Source: Cylindrotheca closterium
Lineage: Eukaryota; Bacillariophyta; Bacillariophyceae; Bacillariales; Bacillariaceae
Length of the DNA stretch: 64,000 bases
Direction: 5' to 3'
Assembly (NCBI GenBank): GCA_933822405.4
Contig: CAKOGP040002058.1
Span: forward strand, 124,558 to 188,557
In this document: piece by piece, positions 1 through 11,306 of the stretch
Position numbering within the stretch: the stretch's first letter is position 1
Layout of the letters: every line of letters starts with the position of its first letter
Notes under the pieces: generated by a model
Database searches by the model: none
Told to the model about the DNA's origin: nothing
Seen by the model: the letters and a program-made list of their open reading frames with translations, nothing else
Translations under genes and position numbers: made by a program

Positions 1-1
1 T

Positions 2-1459
2 AGAGCTAGATGATTCTTCCTCTATTTGACTCCACAAATGCAGTAGCAGCTTCTTCCATAAATCTGAAATGGCTCCAGTATTTGAACCGCGATCTCCGAC
101 ACCCTCAAGCAATGATTCTGGTCGGATGACTTGATTCCGTGGCATGTAAGGCAGCAAAATGTCCAGAGCCAAGTATCTTCCCTTGCGATTGACGGGCTGC
201 TCGAGAACGTTGCAAATGAGACCTTCAAGCTCTTCCTTTTGAAGCAACTTGACAAGTGATTCAAACAAGCTTGGGATTGCGGATCCGATTTTTCTCAATG
301 GTGGGTGTTCCCAAGCCTGCAACACCACATCCAATGTTTCATTTACTAGCTCTGCATGAGAGTTGTTCGAGTCTTTGAGACCTAGCAACCGACTGGACAA
401 AGAGGACAGTCCCTTGAGCCCTGCCCATCGAACCATCGGATCAGTAGCACTTCTGCAGACGCGCAGGATATACCTCCAGCTGGCATCCAAGGGTGACATC
501 TGGACTTCACTTTGTACATTCATCAATATACCAATCGATAGTTTTGCAGCAATGCCTTTGACAATTTGCAAACGGGCGAGTGCTGACAGGTTTGCATGAG
601 TGTCGTCAATACTTAAAACTTCTTCAATGGCCGTTTTAGACAGCGATTCTGCGCCAGAACACAACAGCAGTCTACCATAAACGATGCCAAGTGTATTGTA
701 TACATCGATCGGAAGACTAGGACATTGAAATAACATCAGAATGTATTGACGTTGTTCTTCAAGGTGCGGGATGTGATCCTCGTGGTTGTCGAGTAGCAGT
801 TTCAGAATTTCAGACAGTCGAGATCCAATTTCGACTATTGATTCGGATGTCAGGTCCTTGGCTTCTAATGATTCGGAGATATACGTTGCATAGAGGAACT
901 CAAGGCAGTCATATAGTAGCGAATCTTGGAGTATTGGCTTCAAGATTGGAGAATTGAGTGCTGTTTCCAATGACATCAACGGATTCTTCCAGCTCGTAGA
1001 TGACCAAAACGAAACTAAAACTGTGCGTGAAATCTCCTCAATACTTCGATCGTGTGCAATGATCGATTGGGTAGTTCGACGCAGCGGTACAGGCGTTTCT
1101 GTTGACAGCGACCATTCCAGTAAAATGCGATAAAGCGCAGTCCTTTCGTCACTCAAAGTTTCTGACACGTTCAGTTCGTTCTCCTTTCCTGAAGACGGAT
1201 TTCGTTTGCTACTTTTGTAGGCTTGAAGGCTTTGTATTTGCTCTTTTGATGTTTTGGCGTTTCTCAAGTCTTGACATAGCTTTGCTTCAACACTGCTTCC
1301 ACTTTCATCAGTGCAAAGTTGACATGCTGCGGTTTGTAGGACTGAATCGTCGCTCGACGATGGGTCGGCATCATTTAAGGCGGCATGGATGGGACCATCA
1401 TGTGGCAGCGGAATGGGAGTGTTGGATTTCAGGGATGTGTTAAGTTTCGAACGTCCCAT
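2..1459 (-). CDS. THADA/Trm732-like HEAT-repeat protein, N-terminal part (runs off left edge)
   Basis: One uninterrupted frame of 486 codons reads from an ATG at 1457-1459 to the window edge with no stop, so the C-terminus lies outside. An in-frame TGA shortly upstream with no ATG between fixes the start. The first about 100 residues are polar and low complexity; the rest is alpha-helical and Leu-rich, as expected for HEAT/ARM repeats. Towards the edge the protein has a Leu-Asp-Val-Val-x5-Glu-His-Pro-Pro-Leu segment followed by the motif KGRYLALDILLPYM. These resemble the LxxVxxxWxxP and CKGRY blocks of plant and animal THADA (yeast Trm732), the partner of the FTSJ1/Trm7 methyltransferase that makes 2'-O-methyl-C32 in tRNA. 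Family members usually exceed 1,400 residues, so about a third is visible. The family call is inference from remembered motifs; another HEAT-repeat protein is possible. Confidence 0.6.
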   Translation of the reverse strand, partial: MGRSKLNTSLKSNTPIPLPHDGPIHAALNDADPSSSDDSVLQTAACQLCTDESGSSVEAKLCQDLRNAKTSKEQIQSLQAYKSSKRNPSSGKENELNVSETLSDERTALYRILLEWSLSTETPVPLRRTTQSIIAHDRSIEEISRTVLVSFWSSTSWKNPLMSLETALNSPILKPILQDSLLYDCLEFLYATYISESLEAKDLTSESIVEIGSRLSEILKLLLDNHEDHIPHLEEQRQYILMLFQCPSLPIDVYNTLGIVYGRLLLCSGAESLSKTAIEEVLSIDDTHANLSALARLQIVKGIAAKLSIGILMNVQSEVQMSPLDASWRYILRVCRSATDPMVRWAGLKGLSSLSSRLLGLKDSNNSHAELVNETLDVVLQAWEHPPLRKIGSAIPSLFESLVKLLQKEELEGLICNVLEQPVNRKGRYLALDILLPYMPRNQVIRPESLLEGVGDRGSNTGAISDLWKKLLLHLWSQIEEESSSS

Positions 1460-2114
1460 TGCACCAGCAACAACTTCACGAGGATGATGAAGCCGCAGAC
1501 GAATAATAAAAGTTGAAATTATATTTTGTTCAAAGATTTTTATTGATGGGTTTGGAGTCGACTGCGCGTTTGATGCGCGACCGGTTTGAAAATCTACAAC
1601 ATCGTATTTTAAAATAAGATGTCTGACTAGGAGTATGTCTTAGAATGAATAACACCTATTGCAATAGTTACAACTACTGACCTACTGTAGGCACTCCGCA
1701 CTGTGTGCTGTCAACTGGAATGAAAGGTAAACCAAGCGGCAAGATTATTCGATGTTTCTCCGTGATACATACGGCTAGCACCGAATCAAATCACGTTTCT
1801 CCCGAGAAAGAGTTACTATTTAGTATTCTCCTGACTTTTCAACACCAAATGCTCCGCTCCTTCTGATTCTTCCCGATAGAGTGCATCGATTACCGGTACC
1901 GCATCAAAAGACAGCAATTCATAGTTGACCCACAAGTTCTACCTTTTACGGAGTGGTCGCTGACGGTCAAGAAATCGCCAGCCTGGGAACTTACTCCTAC
2001 AGCATGATACCAAAGACCATGCGAAATAGGAACTGTCTCTCATGAATGCCTTTTGTTGGCCGTTTTCCCCATCCCTAAAATAACAATATTGAAAGCCTAG
2101 AACCGTGGATTTTC
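1460..2114. other. Intergenic, no gene seen
   Basis: AT-rich spacer between two minus-strand genes; it should hold the promoter of the THADA-like gene. I see no convincing coding frame, RNA gene or repeat. Confidence 0.6.
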
Positions 2115-2651
2115 TTATTGCTGGTTCTTTTCCATCAGCGAAGCAATGTAGTTCAATGTCAATTTGATTTCTTCAAGACTATTTTCCACACTTTCGAGTC
2201 GTCTATCGACGTCATTTTGCTGCATTGCGTTTGCTTGTCTAGCCAAAACATTTTGCTGCATTGCATTTGCTTGATAGTCTGGAGCTGCGGCAAAGTTTGG
2301 AGTAGGCTGGATAGCTGGTTGAGTAGGTGCAACAGGAGCAGGAGGCTGAATGGCATGCTGTGGATGCGAAATTGGCTCAGCATGTGGTGGTGGCGAATAA
2401 GTAGCGGATCCCGGCCTCCTGTAGAGAGAAGCACTAAACTTTTCTTCATGATTGGGATCATATGCGTTGTCTTTGCCCTTGTCGTGAAGAGGTCTTCGAG
2501 TCCGGTCACTTTGACTGTTGTAGAAATCCGAATCATGCCAAGAGTGTCTCAGAACAAAGACATCATGTCCAAAACCTTGCCGGCTCGGACTGAAGGCAGT
2601 CGAAGAATGATAGATAAAGCAAGAGAATAGGAAAGCTTGGATAAGTTTCAT
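2115..2651 (-). CDS. Hypothetical AF-motif secretory/plastid-targeted protein with C-terminal coiled coil
   Basis: 178 residues from the ATG at 2649-2651. The N-terminus (MKLIQAFLFSCFIYHSSTAF) is a hydrophobic signal peptide ending in Thr-Ala-Phe followed by Ser-Pro-Ser-Arg, which fits the signal-peptide cleavage site with conserved Phe that directs diatom proteins into the complex plastid. The middle (about residues 75-130) is rich in Pro, Gln and Ala. There is a repeated Gln-Ala-Asn-Ala-Met-Gln-Gln-Asn unit, and the last 35 residues form a heptad-like helix (RRLESVENSLEEIKLTLNYI). No catalytic domain is recognised. Other frames over the same DNA are open too, but only this one has a credible targeting peptide. 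It could be secreted rather than plastidic. Confidence 0.55.
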   Translation of the reverse strand: MKLIQAFLFSCFIYHSSTAFSPSRQGFGHDVFVLRHSWHDSDFYNSQSDRTRRPLHDKGKDNAYDPNHEEKFSASLYRRPGSATYSPPPHAEPISHPQHAIQPPAPVAPTQPAIQPTPNFAAAPDYQANAMQQNVLARQANAMQQNDVDRRLESVENSLEEIKLTLNYIASLMEKNQQ

Positions 2652-3607
2652 TTTGAAGTGCACGTAAAAGTGGTAATAAGATTGAGTTAGTGGTAATCGG
2701 AACGCACATTACAGTCGATGATGCGGCAGTTTCGGGAAGCCTTCAACCTACAAATTCATTTGGTAGGTACAGTATATGTACCTACGAGTACCAGGTACCG
2801 GTACCGTTTGTTACCTGGTACGCAGCAGAGATCAGATTTCGATGACGTGTTGCCCAAAGTTCCCCCCATTACTTCCCCAGTTTGAACCGACCAACGGCAC
2901 CACCACGCGATTAAAAATCCATAGTTTGGACACAATTCTTTGGAAGACTAAATCAATATATTACATCCTATCGTAAACTTTTGAACAAGCATCGTTGGAG
3001 GAGTAAGCCAAGTAGCGTAAGCTGTTTTACGTATGCGAAAAGATAGAACAGAAAACAATGAGCAATCCGGTCAAAAAGGAGCGAAGAACAAGGTTGCAAG
3101 AGCTTGGCCTTCGCAGCCTTAGGTATTTGTCACGTGCCGTGTCGTGTGAAGCCCTGTCTTTTGCAAAATCAGCCGCGCCGTACCTGGTAGCCTGGTACCT
3201 GGTACCACCAGTTGTGCAACCCAAATCCTGCCGTGCAAGAACATTCAGACGGATGTGGAACTCTGGGCTGGAAATGAACAACCTAGCAACCACAAGAAGA
3301 CAAAGTAGCAACCACCACAGAACCAAGATCTAGAATGATGAGAACTTCTAAAAATAGACTATAAGGTTGTCGTATCTACCTACCGGTACAAGAGAAGCAT
3401 TGATAATGGAAGGGTATTAAAATATGCATCGATCAGCTGGCACATATTACTTCTTCTAGAGGCGCCGTGGTGCTGTGACCACCATCTTCTTCTGATCATG
3501 TGAGTTTGTAGTTTCTTAGCAACGTTGATCTGCTTGTGATAACTACCCGAAAGAGAAATATTGATAAGGATATAGAAGTACAGTATGCAGAGAGGAGCTC
3601 GTGCATA
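2652..3607. other. Intergenic spacer with GTAC palindromes
   Basis: No credible gene. Two opposite-strand frames of under 100 codons (3027-3333) overlap each other and lack recognisable features. The spacer carries two clusters of GTACC/GGTAC palindromes (2764-2822 and about 3179-3212). Confidence 0.55.
2788..2821. repeat. Short palindromic repeat, GTACCAGGTA family
   Basis: Perfect 10-bp inverted arms GTACCAGGTA / TACCTGGTAC with a 14-nt loop that itself contains CCGGTACCG. One of several similar intergenic palindromes in the window. Confidence 0.7.
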
Positions 3608-3988
3608 TTACTGCTTTTTGGTGGGACCTCCTTTGGATCCGCGCTCCTTCTTGTAGTTTCTCAGCAAAGCTGATCTGCGGGATACGACAGCACAGCGGTG
3701 CCTTGGATGAAACGATGAAGTATCTTCCAGAATGCCAATCACTGTCGTGAGAGTATCTTGGAGGTTTTGTGTTCTCTCGGTCATCCTCTGATTGGACATC
3801 GGAAGCAAGGGGATCATCATCCTTGGTACTACCAGTTCGTCCTCCTCTGCTGGTGGTGCTGGCAAAGTATCGTGCGGTCGCGATGCCTCCAAAAGGATGT
3901 CGATCAAAGAATCTGAAGGGGACAGGTAATTGCTTGGTGATGCAGTGGCTGAAGCATCTTTAAAGCTGTTATTCATGTTGGGGCTCAT
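3608..3988 (-). CDS. Small hypothetical protein
   Basis: 126 residues from ATG 3986-3988. The first 60 residues are Ser/Pro/Glu-rich and probably disordered; a helical stretch around residues 68-92 (MTERTQNLQDTLTTVIGILE) is followed by a strongly basic tail ending KKERGSKGGPTKKQ. No domain recognised. It may be a real small nuclear protein or a chance frame; there is no neighbour evidence. Confidence 0.35.
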   Translation of the reverse strand: MSPNMNNSFKDASATASPSNYLSPSDSLIDILLEASRPHDTLPAPPAEEDELVVPRMMIPLLPMSNQRMTERTQNLQDTLTTVIGILEDTSSFHPRHRCAVVSRRSALLRNYKKERGSKGGPTKKQ

Positions 3989-4523
3989 GGTGAATTACTT
4001 TTTATGGGTTACTTTCTTGGGTTCTGAAATTGTGGAGAATATACATGCCGAACAAAATCTCACAAACGCCAACGCGTCGTAAAAAAACTTCAATGCTTCT
4101 TCGCGAACAAACGACCACGCAATCCGCCGTTTCCAGGTACCGATAGAATTGGATTTGCATGTGGAACCGGCGATAGTGCGGTACCACACCACATAACATT
4201 TGGTAATAGCATAATAAACATACTGTTCCAAATTCGGTTTCTGCCACATTCTCTACCGATATTATACTGTACAATATGGGGGAAGGGAGTGGATCGTTTT
4301 CGGGGTCGCGAGACATATTTTCGTCACCAAATTGAAAATCTCCGCGTTGTATTTCAGTCGGGAGATAGTGGCTCTTCAGAAACGACATTTATGACAGGCG
4401 GCTCATGATTATATCCATGATTGTAGATTCGCATTTGTATGAAACATTTGAATTTCCTTCCCACATTTCACATTATCTCAGGATACAAGTTTCTTGCTCA
4501 TAATCTTTTTAAAAGTCGTTGAA
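3989..4523. other. Intergenic spacer; only a weak minus-strand frame
   Basis: Lies between divergently arranged genes. A 128-codon minus-strand frame with ATG at 4388 (4002-4388) is present but has no recognisable features and I do not call it. The plus-strand end should hold the promoter of the membrane protein at 4524. Confidence 0.4.
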
Positions 4524-5673
4524 ATGGATGACGACTTCACCCCTCAAGGTCTTGGAGGTACACTTGACTGTGTCTTTCACGTTTTTCGCGTCTTTCAAAA
4601 GAGATGGAAAGACTTCCTTGCCATTAGTCTTCTTGTGTACCTCGCTGGGTTGATTGTTGCAATCTTAACGGCTCTGTTGATGGGAAACGACTTGAAGATT
4701 GATGGATTCAGTATTCAACCACAGTTCAGTGTCAACGTTGGAGGCGGTAATCAGACACAAACTGATAATTCATCGTTCTACATTCAATACTGGCAATTGG
4801 CTGCGTACTTGATCGAAGTGCTCATCTACTACTGCTTTTCGTGCATTGCTCATGGTGCGAGTGTATGGCTTGCGACCCACTTGTACTTGGAACAGTATCC
4901 GTCGATCCTAAATGGTTTCTCAAATGCTGGAACCAAAGTGGTGTCTCTGGCATGGTCATTGATTCTTATTTCAATGATTGCAGTTGTCCCATGTTTCTCC
5001 ATTCTTGCGGCACTTCGAGACTATCTTGTACTTGCAATTCTGCTTGTTTGCATTGTAACTGGTTTTCTGCAGGTCATATTTTACCACGCCTATCCAGTCA
5101 TTATGGTTGAAAATAAAGGGGGGCTGCAGGCACTTTCCAGATCCTTCGAAATCTCAAGTGGTCATCGAGTATATATCTTTTGCATTCTCTTCACATGGGG
5201 ACTCATTCGTTCCATGATCGGTTTGCTCATTGCCCTGATTTCGAGTACTGGTCTCAAACAAGAGCTCACCTTCAATGAAGACTACATGTCTTGGGATGTT
5301 GAGGTATCCCGCGGTTGGCAGTACTATTTTGCACAAGTCCTTGATACAAGCTTTGGAATTATCTTCTTGGCCCTTGAGTCAGTGTAAGTACTCACTTATC
5401 TCGTCGTACTGTAATATCATTGGAATACTGTAAGTGCTCCAATGTTTCATCACAACTAACCCATTCGTTCTTCCTTCTGAACCGCTCAGTTTCCAAGCAG
5501 TCCTGTACTTGCGGAACCGTGCCGCCAATGAATCGTTGGATAGAGTCGGCTTGGCATCGGAACTTGGAAGCACAGAAGATGGCGATTACATCACAATGAC
5601 AACTGCATCATCTTCCAACGAGGAATCAAGAAATGACAAAAACGCCAAGGAAGATCCAGGAACTTTGCCATAA
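4524..5673 (+). CDS. Multi-pass membrane protein, unknown function (one intron 5384-5489)
   Basis: Join 4524-5383 and 5490-5673, about 347 residues. The ATG at 4524 (MDDDFTPQGLGG) is the first in frame. The intron is 106 nt with GTAAGT donor and CTCAG acceptor and splits a Val codon (GT|T); splicing keeps the frame open to the TAA at 5673. About five to six hydrophobic segments are seen: near residues 30-55, 95-120, 140-190, 215-250 and one across the splice junction. A cytosolic-looking acidic and Ser/Asn-rich tail follows. The layout resembles eukaryotic families of uncharacterised integral membrane proteins; I recognise no transport motif or catalytic residues. Substrate and location are unknown. 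Confidence 0.75.
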
Positions 5674-5822
5674 ATCTTTGTAGAAACACGATAGGATGAT
5701 TCTAGTGATCTGTTGTCAATAGAATAGCTGTCAGTCAGGATCAATCATCATTGCAATCCCTCAAATCCGAAATATCATTTTGAATTTGTGAACGACTCAA
5801 TCACTCACGTAGTACGGTACGT

Positions 5823-5851
5823 GTACCAGGTACCGGTACGGTACCTGGTAC
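5823..5851. repeat. Perfect cruciform-type palindrome, GTACCAGGTACCG family
   Basis: Arms GTACCAGGTACCG (5823-5835) and CGGTACCTGGTAC (5839-5851) pair perfectly over 13 bp around a 3-nt loop. It lies downstream of the membrane-protein gene, where it could also form an RNA hairpin. Confidence 0.75.
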
Positions 5852-7378
5852 CTTCAAACTTTTTGAAATAACTCTCGGACACGCTCAACGGACATACGAG
5901 ATCTCTATGCATTGGCTGTCCGTTATCGTCCGTGCTCGTGGTGTCGGTCAAACTTGAAAACACACTGGAATACATTAATAAAAGACTGCAGCGACAACTA
6001 TTGACTTATTGGACGAATTGTCGAAGCAGCATGCTGGACTTATTCCTTCAGACTCCTTCATCAACTAGATGTCACCATTCAACAACCTGCTCCCAAGTCA
6101 CTAAACCGCTACTATAAATCATGGCTGCCTTTGGTTAGCATCAACGCAAGCCGACTGTGCGTGGCTCTGGCATTTTCACCGACCTGCGTCATTCCACTAT
6201 GACACTGCATGGGCATGGTAGGAAACGAAATCGAAAATGAGGAACTATTCTGCTAGCTCTATTACTGGTTTCCTTGGAATGCTGGATCAAATACGACAAT
6301 TCATTCCAAAATAAGAGGGGTGAAGGCACATATGACTAGGGAAATGGATACGTTGTGGACTTTGTAGAGAATAAATAGACAAGTTGGCAACTGGTATGTC
6401 AGTGAGGTATAGATAATTGTGAGTGTGAAGTCTGCTTTGGATAACCCCAAGACATGGTGCTGGAAAAAGGCACAAACATGCATGGCAAAGCATGGTCCCA
6501 ACAACATTTATGAGATCCATTCAACTGCTGGATCAAAGAAAATTTGATGATCCGGCGAATTCTATTTTGGAGTGGGCATATTGGGAGCAGGACAACAATG
6601 GCAAAATCTCTCCTAGCGATGGAAGAGTATGGAGGACGATCTTGGATGCAGTAGAGTCAATCATGACTGTTCGATCAAACGCAGTCTGGCCAAAAGGAAA
6701 GATTATAGGACTGCCACGAACGTACAATAACAACCATCAGGTTTTCCATTTAAAGTCTACATAATAAAGTCTACATAATATTGTATTGGTGTGAAATCTA
6801 TCATTGTATTTTTCTTGGACTTTCAAGTGACCACAGCTCATCCAGGGCCTGGGTCATCGACAGAAGACTGTCTAATGGTAGTACCTCTTCTTTCGCATCA
6901 TTCGTCGTCTTTACTCAGGTTTGAGGCTAGCAACCGATCCAGTCACCACTAGTCTACATCAGCATCCAGACGAAGGGGAGTCCGACTAATCGTCATGAGT
7001 TTCCAGTTCCGCCGGTCAATTGAAGATCATCAAGTACCGTTTGACGGAGTTACATTCTTATGAGACAGTTACTGATAAGGTGTGCATGTCATTCATACGG
7101 CTCTTGATATTCGTTTGATACTGATTGTGCGCATAGAAATCAAGATTATCAGCTCTAGTGTTTTGTAGCAAGACCGCGTGCCAGTCTTGTGCTGCCTTCT
7201 ACCTCGATGATTCATTTGTTCTATTACAGCAATCCTTGCCTCAGCGAGTTCAAGTTGATCCAGTAAAGATCTGTCATTGTCTAACAGCATATCTCGCCCC
7301 AAGTCACTTGATATTTACCAGATCTTCTAGAGTCCCTTGAGTGTCGCGCAGAGTAACTTCAAGCAGAATCCGCGATTG
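5852..7378. other. Gene-poor spacer
   Basis: No recognisable gene apart from a weak plus-strand frame at 6492-6764. Base composition is mixed and many frames are broken by stops. Confidence 0.5.
6492..6764 (+). CDS. Unrecognised open frame, possibly a gene remnant
   Basis: 90 codons from an ATG, and the frame stays open for about 20 codons upstream. The middle has an ordinary protein-like composition (for example ILEWAYWEQDNNGKISPSDG, then VWPKGKIIGLP), unlike the stop-rich sequence around it. No family is recognised. It may be a fragment of a decayed element or gene. Confidence 0.2.
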   Translation: MVPTTFMRSIQLLDQRKFDDPANSILEWAYWEQDNNGKISPSDGRVWRTILDAVESIMTVRSNAVWPKGKIIGLPRTYNNNHQVFHLKST

Positions 7379-7381
7379 ATT

Positions 7382-7415
<34 letters not shown>

Positions 7416-7416
7416 A
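7379..7416. repeat. AT dinucleotide microsatellite
   Basis: Nearly uninterrupted (TA)n of about 38 bp. Confidence 0.9.
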
Positions 7417-10067
7417 ATTATGCTATCCTAGATTCTTTTTTCCGCCATAGCCCTCCAAACCACCGCTCAAATTCGATTACTATTTATATTTTGACCAACT
7501 TTGAACTTGGTGCCATCTTGTCAGGGTATCGACTCGGCTACTGAGAAGGATTCCAGCCACATTCTTTCATGAACCTGGATTGATCCCCAAAGCAGTGTGA
7601 ATGCTATTCAATCACTTTTACCTAGAAAATGTCCGCTCCAAAGTCACCAATCTTCTCATACATACCCATGGAAGACAAATATGTGTTAGAACAAGTCGTT
7701 TTTAGGAAATTCAGCCCACACCACCACTAAGTGGCTTTTTGGACCAGATTTCCATGATTTCTGACCACGTTTGGGCGGCATGATTCTTAATCTAGGCGAA
7801 CCATTGCCTGGATCCCAGAAAATTTAAACAATAGGCATCCAAGGGAGGCTCTGGTGTATTGTTGAGTGGATGGCTATCTCCAGGGCGGCCACGTCGACCT
7901 TCATGCTGAAAGGGGAACAGACAGCACAAAACACTGGAATTCCAATATCTCAGCAAGTATTCCAAACAAAACACAACCGAGTGGATCCCCGAGTAGGTAT
8001 GATCACTGCCGAGCTTTCCAGCACATGTTGAATGTGAGGCATTGGCCCTCTTGACTTTCTGCCGACCAGTTTCTGCAACCCAACAGAACCAGCCGAAGGG
8101 TAGATTGTAGTGTAATTGAGGCGATTGGAACTATGAATTGCCGCTCCAGCCATAGTCTATCTATCAAATACGCTTGCCACAACATGTTCGTCGGTTTTTA
8201 CTTGTCTGGGCGTCCACACTGGCTTGTCCAAACAAGGGGAATAATCGCACCATGGCACCTTGATGTGCTCCAAATCGTCAATTTTGGTAGTTCGACACTG
8301 CAAACGAGTCTCCGTGTAGATATTGTCTTGATGGTGACGGTAGATATGAGCCGCATTTGGCAAATACGTCTTCTTGACACCTATCCGTCCAGTCAAAGCA
8401 ACCAACGGAACCAATCATGGTGGATTATTGTGTGATTGCGACCCAGCCAAAGGTATTCAACATAATTACCGCCGCTCCCAACGTAACAAATATATCAACT
8501 ATGCTTGCCACAACCTCTGATTCCACTTTCTCTACTCATGGGGTCCAGGCCGTGCAATTTCATTGTGACCGGCAAATTTGCAACTCAATGGTCTCTGCTG
8601 AAAATCGTCGTGTAGGAACCCAGATAATGCACATCAAATGATGGCATTGCCTTTAGTATAATAAGAGAAGCAACTTCCGCAGAAAATTCTAGCTCTCTGT
8701 TGCCTTGGGACTTCGTAGACGTCCCAAAACCTCTCCAAAAGTAGTTTTCAGACGTTGTTGAGGTTCTTTAGCAGTGATTTCAGAGGTGAAAGGGGCAAAT
8801 GCATCCATATCGCTTCATACTAACAAGATGGATACGGTCACGATGCAGAGAATGTCCGCGACCCACGAGTTTTCCTCCAGAGGGTGATGCTTTCCTCGGC
8901 CTTGAGGCTCACCATTGCCGATGGAAGGGAAAATTGATGTGATTAAAGAATTCTCCACGGGCGAGCGCATTGAGGTGCGCCATGGGTTTGGAGACTGATG
9001 ACGTACGGAAAATACCCTGTTCGCGCGCAAATTTTACCAAGCGCCTCGTAGAATTTTTTGTAGAACCAAAATATGGAACCAAAATGGCATCCCAGACATC
9101 ACCTTTGTTACCATGTACATTACTGAGGGAATACGTAACAAAGCTGGCCTATTACCTACATCCAAGCATATACTACATTAACTACGACTCTTTGTCTTAT
9201 TTAATTCATCCCACTCTCTTCGCCATTCTCATCAACATCTTCATCGATTGCCATCAGCAACTGCCACTGCAAAACGAAACCATAGTAGCTCTCCAACATA
9301 ACAATCAACAGACCTTAGACCTTGGGGACAAAGGAAAGGAAGGGAAGGGATGAGGAATCCTTCAATTGTCACTGTTTGGTCGCGTCGTTTCGAGCCTCTT
9401 CTGTAGTAGCTTGTTTCATTTTCTCGATAGCAGCTATCCCACCACTTCTCTGACCTTGCAGGAATGCAAATGAACAATCGATCTGGTGGAACACGTATTG
9501 TAGATGCCTCATGTGTAGCAGACGGCGTAGTTACCTTCTTTGGCTTCCGTTTTCGCCGTCAATCATCTTCCCATTGTGAGTGGTGATGTGAATTCAGTAA
9601 ATTCGTCCTCACAAGATCAAAAATTGTCGCAACTTACTTTCGAGCATAGGGCTAAAATCCTCGAAAGAATGCACGTTGAACCGTCTAATCGGCGTTAGAT
9701 TGCTACGGCTTTAAAAAATGACCATTTTAAATTTCTATGGTGATATTTTTTTAGAAAAGCCCGAAAGTGGGTATGGGAAGGGGGGGTTTTTCGTGGATCG
9801 GGGTCATATATATATGCATATATTCGTTCTAGAGCTTTGATAGGCACTTACTTCCACATTTTGATACCTGGAACACCCCAAACTGTTGTGTGTTTGCGCG
9901 CCAGCCATCTCAGCACAAAACTTGCACACGTTCTCCCGTCACCCGTAATCCCCTTTTATTTGATGGGAGAATATCACTCTTCTTGCGGTAACGTATTTGA
10001 TCAAACACGACTAATCTTTTTTCACAATGGGAAACACTTTAGTGTTTGGCGACACACATTAACAATT
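7417..10067. other. Gene-poor spacer with short broken frames
   Basis: No gene can be supported. Minus-strand frames at about 7950-8153 and 8157-8414 have protein-like composition (for example KVPWCDYSPCLDKPVWTPRQ) and may be pieces of a decayed mobile element, but I cannot name a family. Near 9980-10050 there is a perfect small hairpin, AAACACT-TT-AGTGTTT. Confidence 0.4.
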
Positions 10068-10070
10068 ATC

Positions 10071-10645
10071 GACATCACTTTAACCGTTTCCTGACCGAGC
10101 TGCACAAAACCCAAACACGTGGATATGGTACAAAATCTACATAAAATTGACTCCACCGACCACAATTGTAAACTCTAAATGCCCTTTACCAAATATGGCC
10201 ACCAAAGAACTGAACACATAGCAGAAACTCTTTTATATCATAGAAAGGGTACAATAAGCCTCCGTAAGTGGAAATCGTTGTCAGAAGGCGCTATGAGATT
10301 TTGACATTTCACAAAAGGCATTTCTTAGTTTTTCCTGGTACTGGTCCTACACAGTCCTACACAAGTTTTGACTGCTGGGAAACATAATATCGTAGATGTG
10401 GTAGTGGTCCAACAAAATAATTCCACTTTTAGGAAAGTGCTTCTTTATCTATTGTATTTAGTGATGGGCCTTTGTCTGATTATCGACAATGCCTTCATAT
10501 CACCGAACTCGATCAACTAATATTGGGTAATTTTGGCGATACTGGCAAAATATTTGTTTTTTACGTAGAGCTAGTATATATCCTACGTCTTTTTAAAATC
10601 AGCCTCGAATCAGCCTCTGATCAGAAAACGGTTAAGGATTGACGT
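10071..10645. repeat. Imperfect inverted-repeat pair flanking about 0.5 kb
   Basis: 10078-10096 (CTTTAACCGTTTCCTGACC) is matched by the reverse complement of 10619-10637 at 16 of 19 positions, and similarity continues outward (GACATCA versus GACGTCA). The enclosed sequence has no gene. It could be a small non-autonomous foldback element; no target duplication was identified. Confidence 0.35.
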
Positions 10646-11306
10646 CACAATAGGACATCACTTTAAGGTGCAACATCACAATTGGAATCACTTTAAGGCG
10701 CGACTCCTTTTAATCGGCTGCGGCTGAAAATGCTACATTCAACTTGTTTTCTACTCTCCAGTACAAAGAATAAACTCAAATCCTATTTTAGTAGTTGATG
10801 ACATATTGTTTGAGCATGAACGGAGCTTCTAGCAGATGACAAAAAGTTTGTTGTATGAAATGTATTAGTAATCTTATAGAACGACGCTGCTAGCTATCAT
10901 CATGTAGCTGTGTTGTTAGCACTTCTTAGCGGCGTCCTCATTGCGAACTGGCTGAACACTGAGGGTCACACCGCTAACCAACAAGAAACCAGCTTGAAGC
11001 AAAGGGTGGGTTCGTTTGATTGCGGTCAGTGTTATATGTAAAGTACACATTCACGATTGAATCGACAGTCTTTGTCCTTGGTTGTGGCAAAAAAGGCGTC
11101 GTTTCTAGCCTTTTAGAGGATGCGGCAAAAAGGCATACAGGTGATTGGACATGTGATCGGAAGCTGTAGCTTTGCAATCGACAGCCGTTCGCAATTATGC
11201 TAGGTTGACAGCAATCTTCACTTCTGCCTGGATACAACGAAGTAGCTTGTTTGAAATTTATGTAATGAAGTTTGTGTACCGGTAAGCTCAAAGTCTCTTG
11301 ATCTAC

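Noticed and set aside
3027..3333. Overlapping frames on both strands
   Set aside because: Both are under 100 codons, overlap fully, lack recognisable motifs and run through GTAC palindromes.
4002..4388. 128-codon minus-strand frame as a gene
   Set aside because: No domain, targeting signal or neighbour support; composition gives no preference over other frames.
4494..4523. Longer N-terminus of the membrane protein starting at TTG
   Set aside because: An ATG follows ten codons later and starts a more natural N-terminus; non-ATG starts are rare in nuclear genes.
7950..8414. Minus-strand frames as part of a decayed transposase
   Set aside because: Composition is protein-like, but I could not match motif order to any transposase family, so no call is made.
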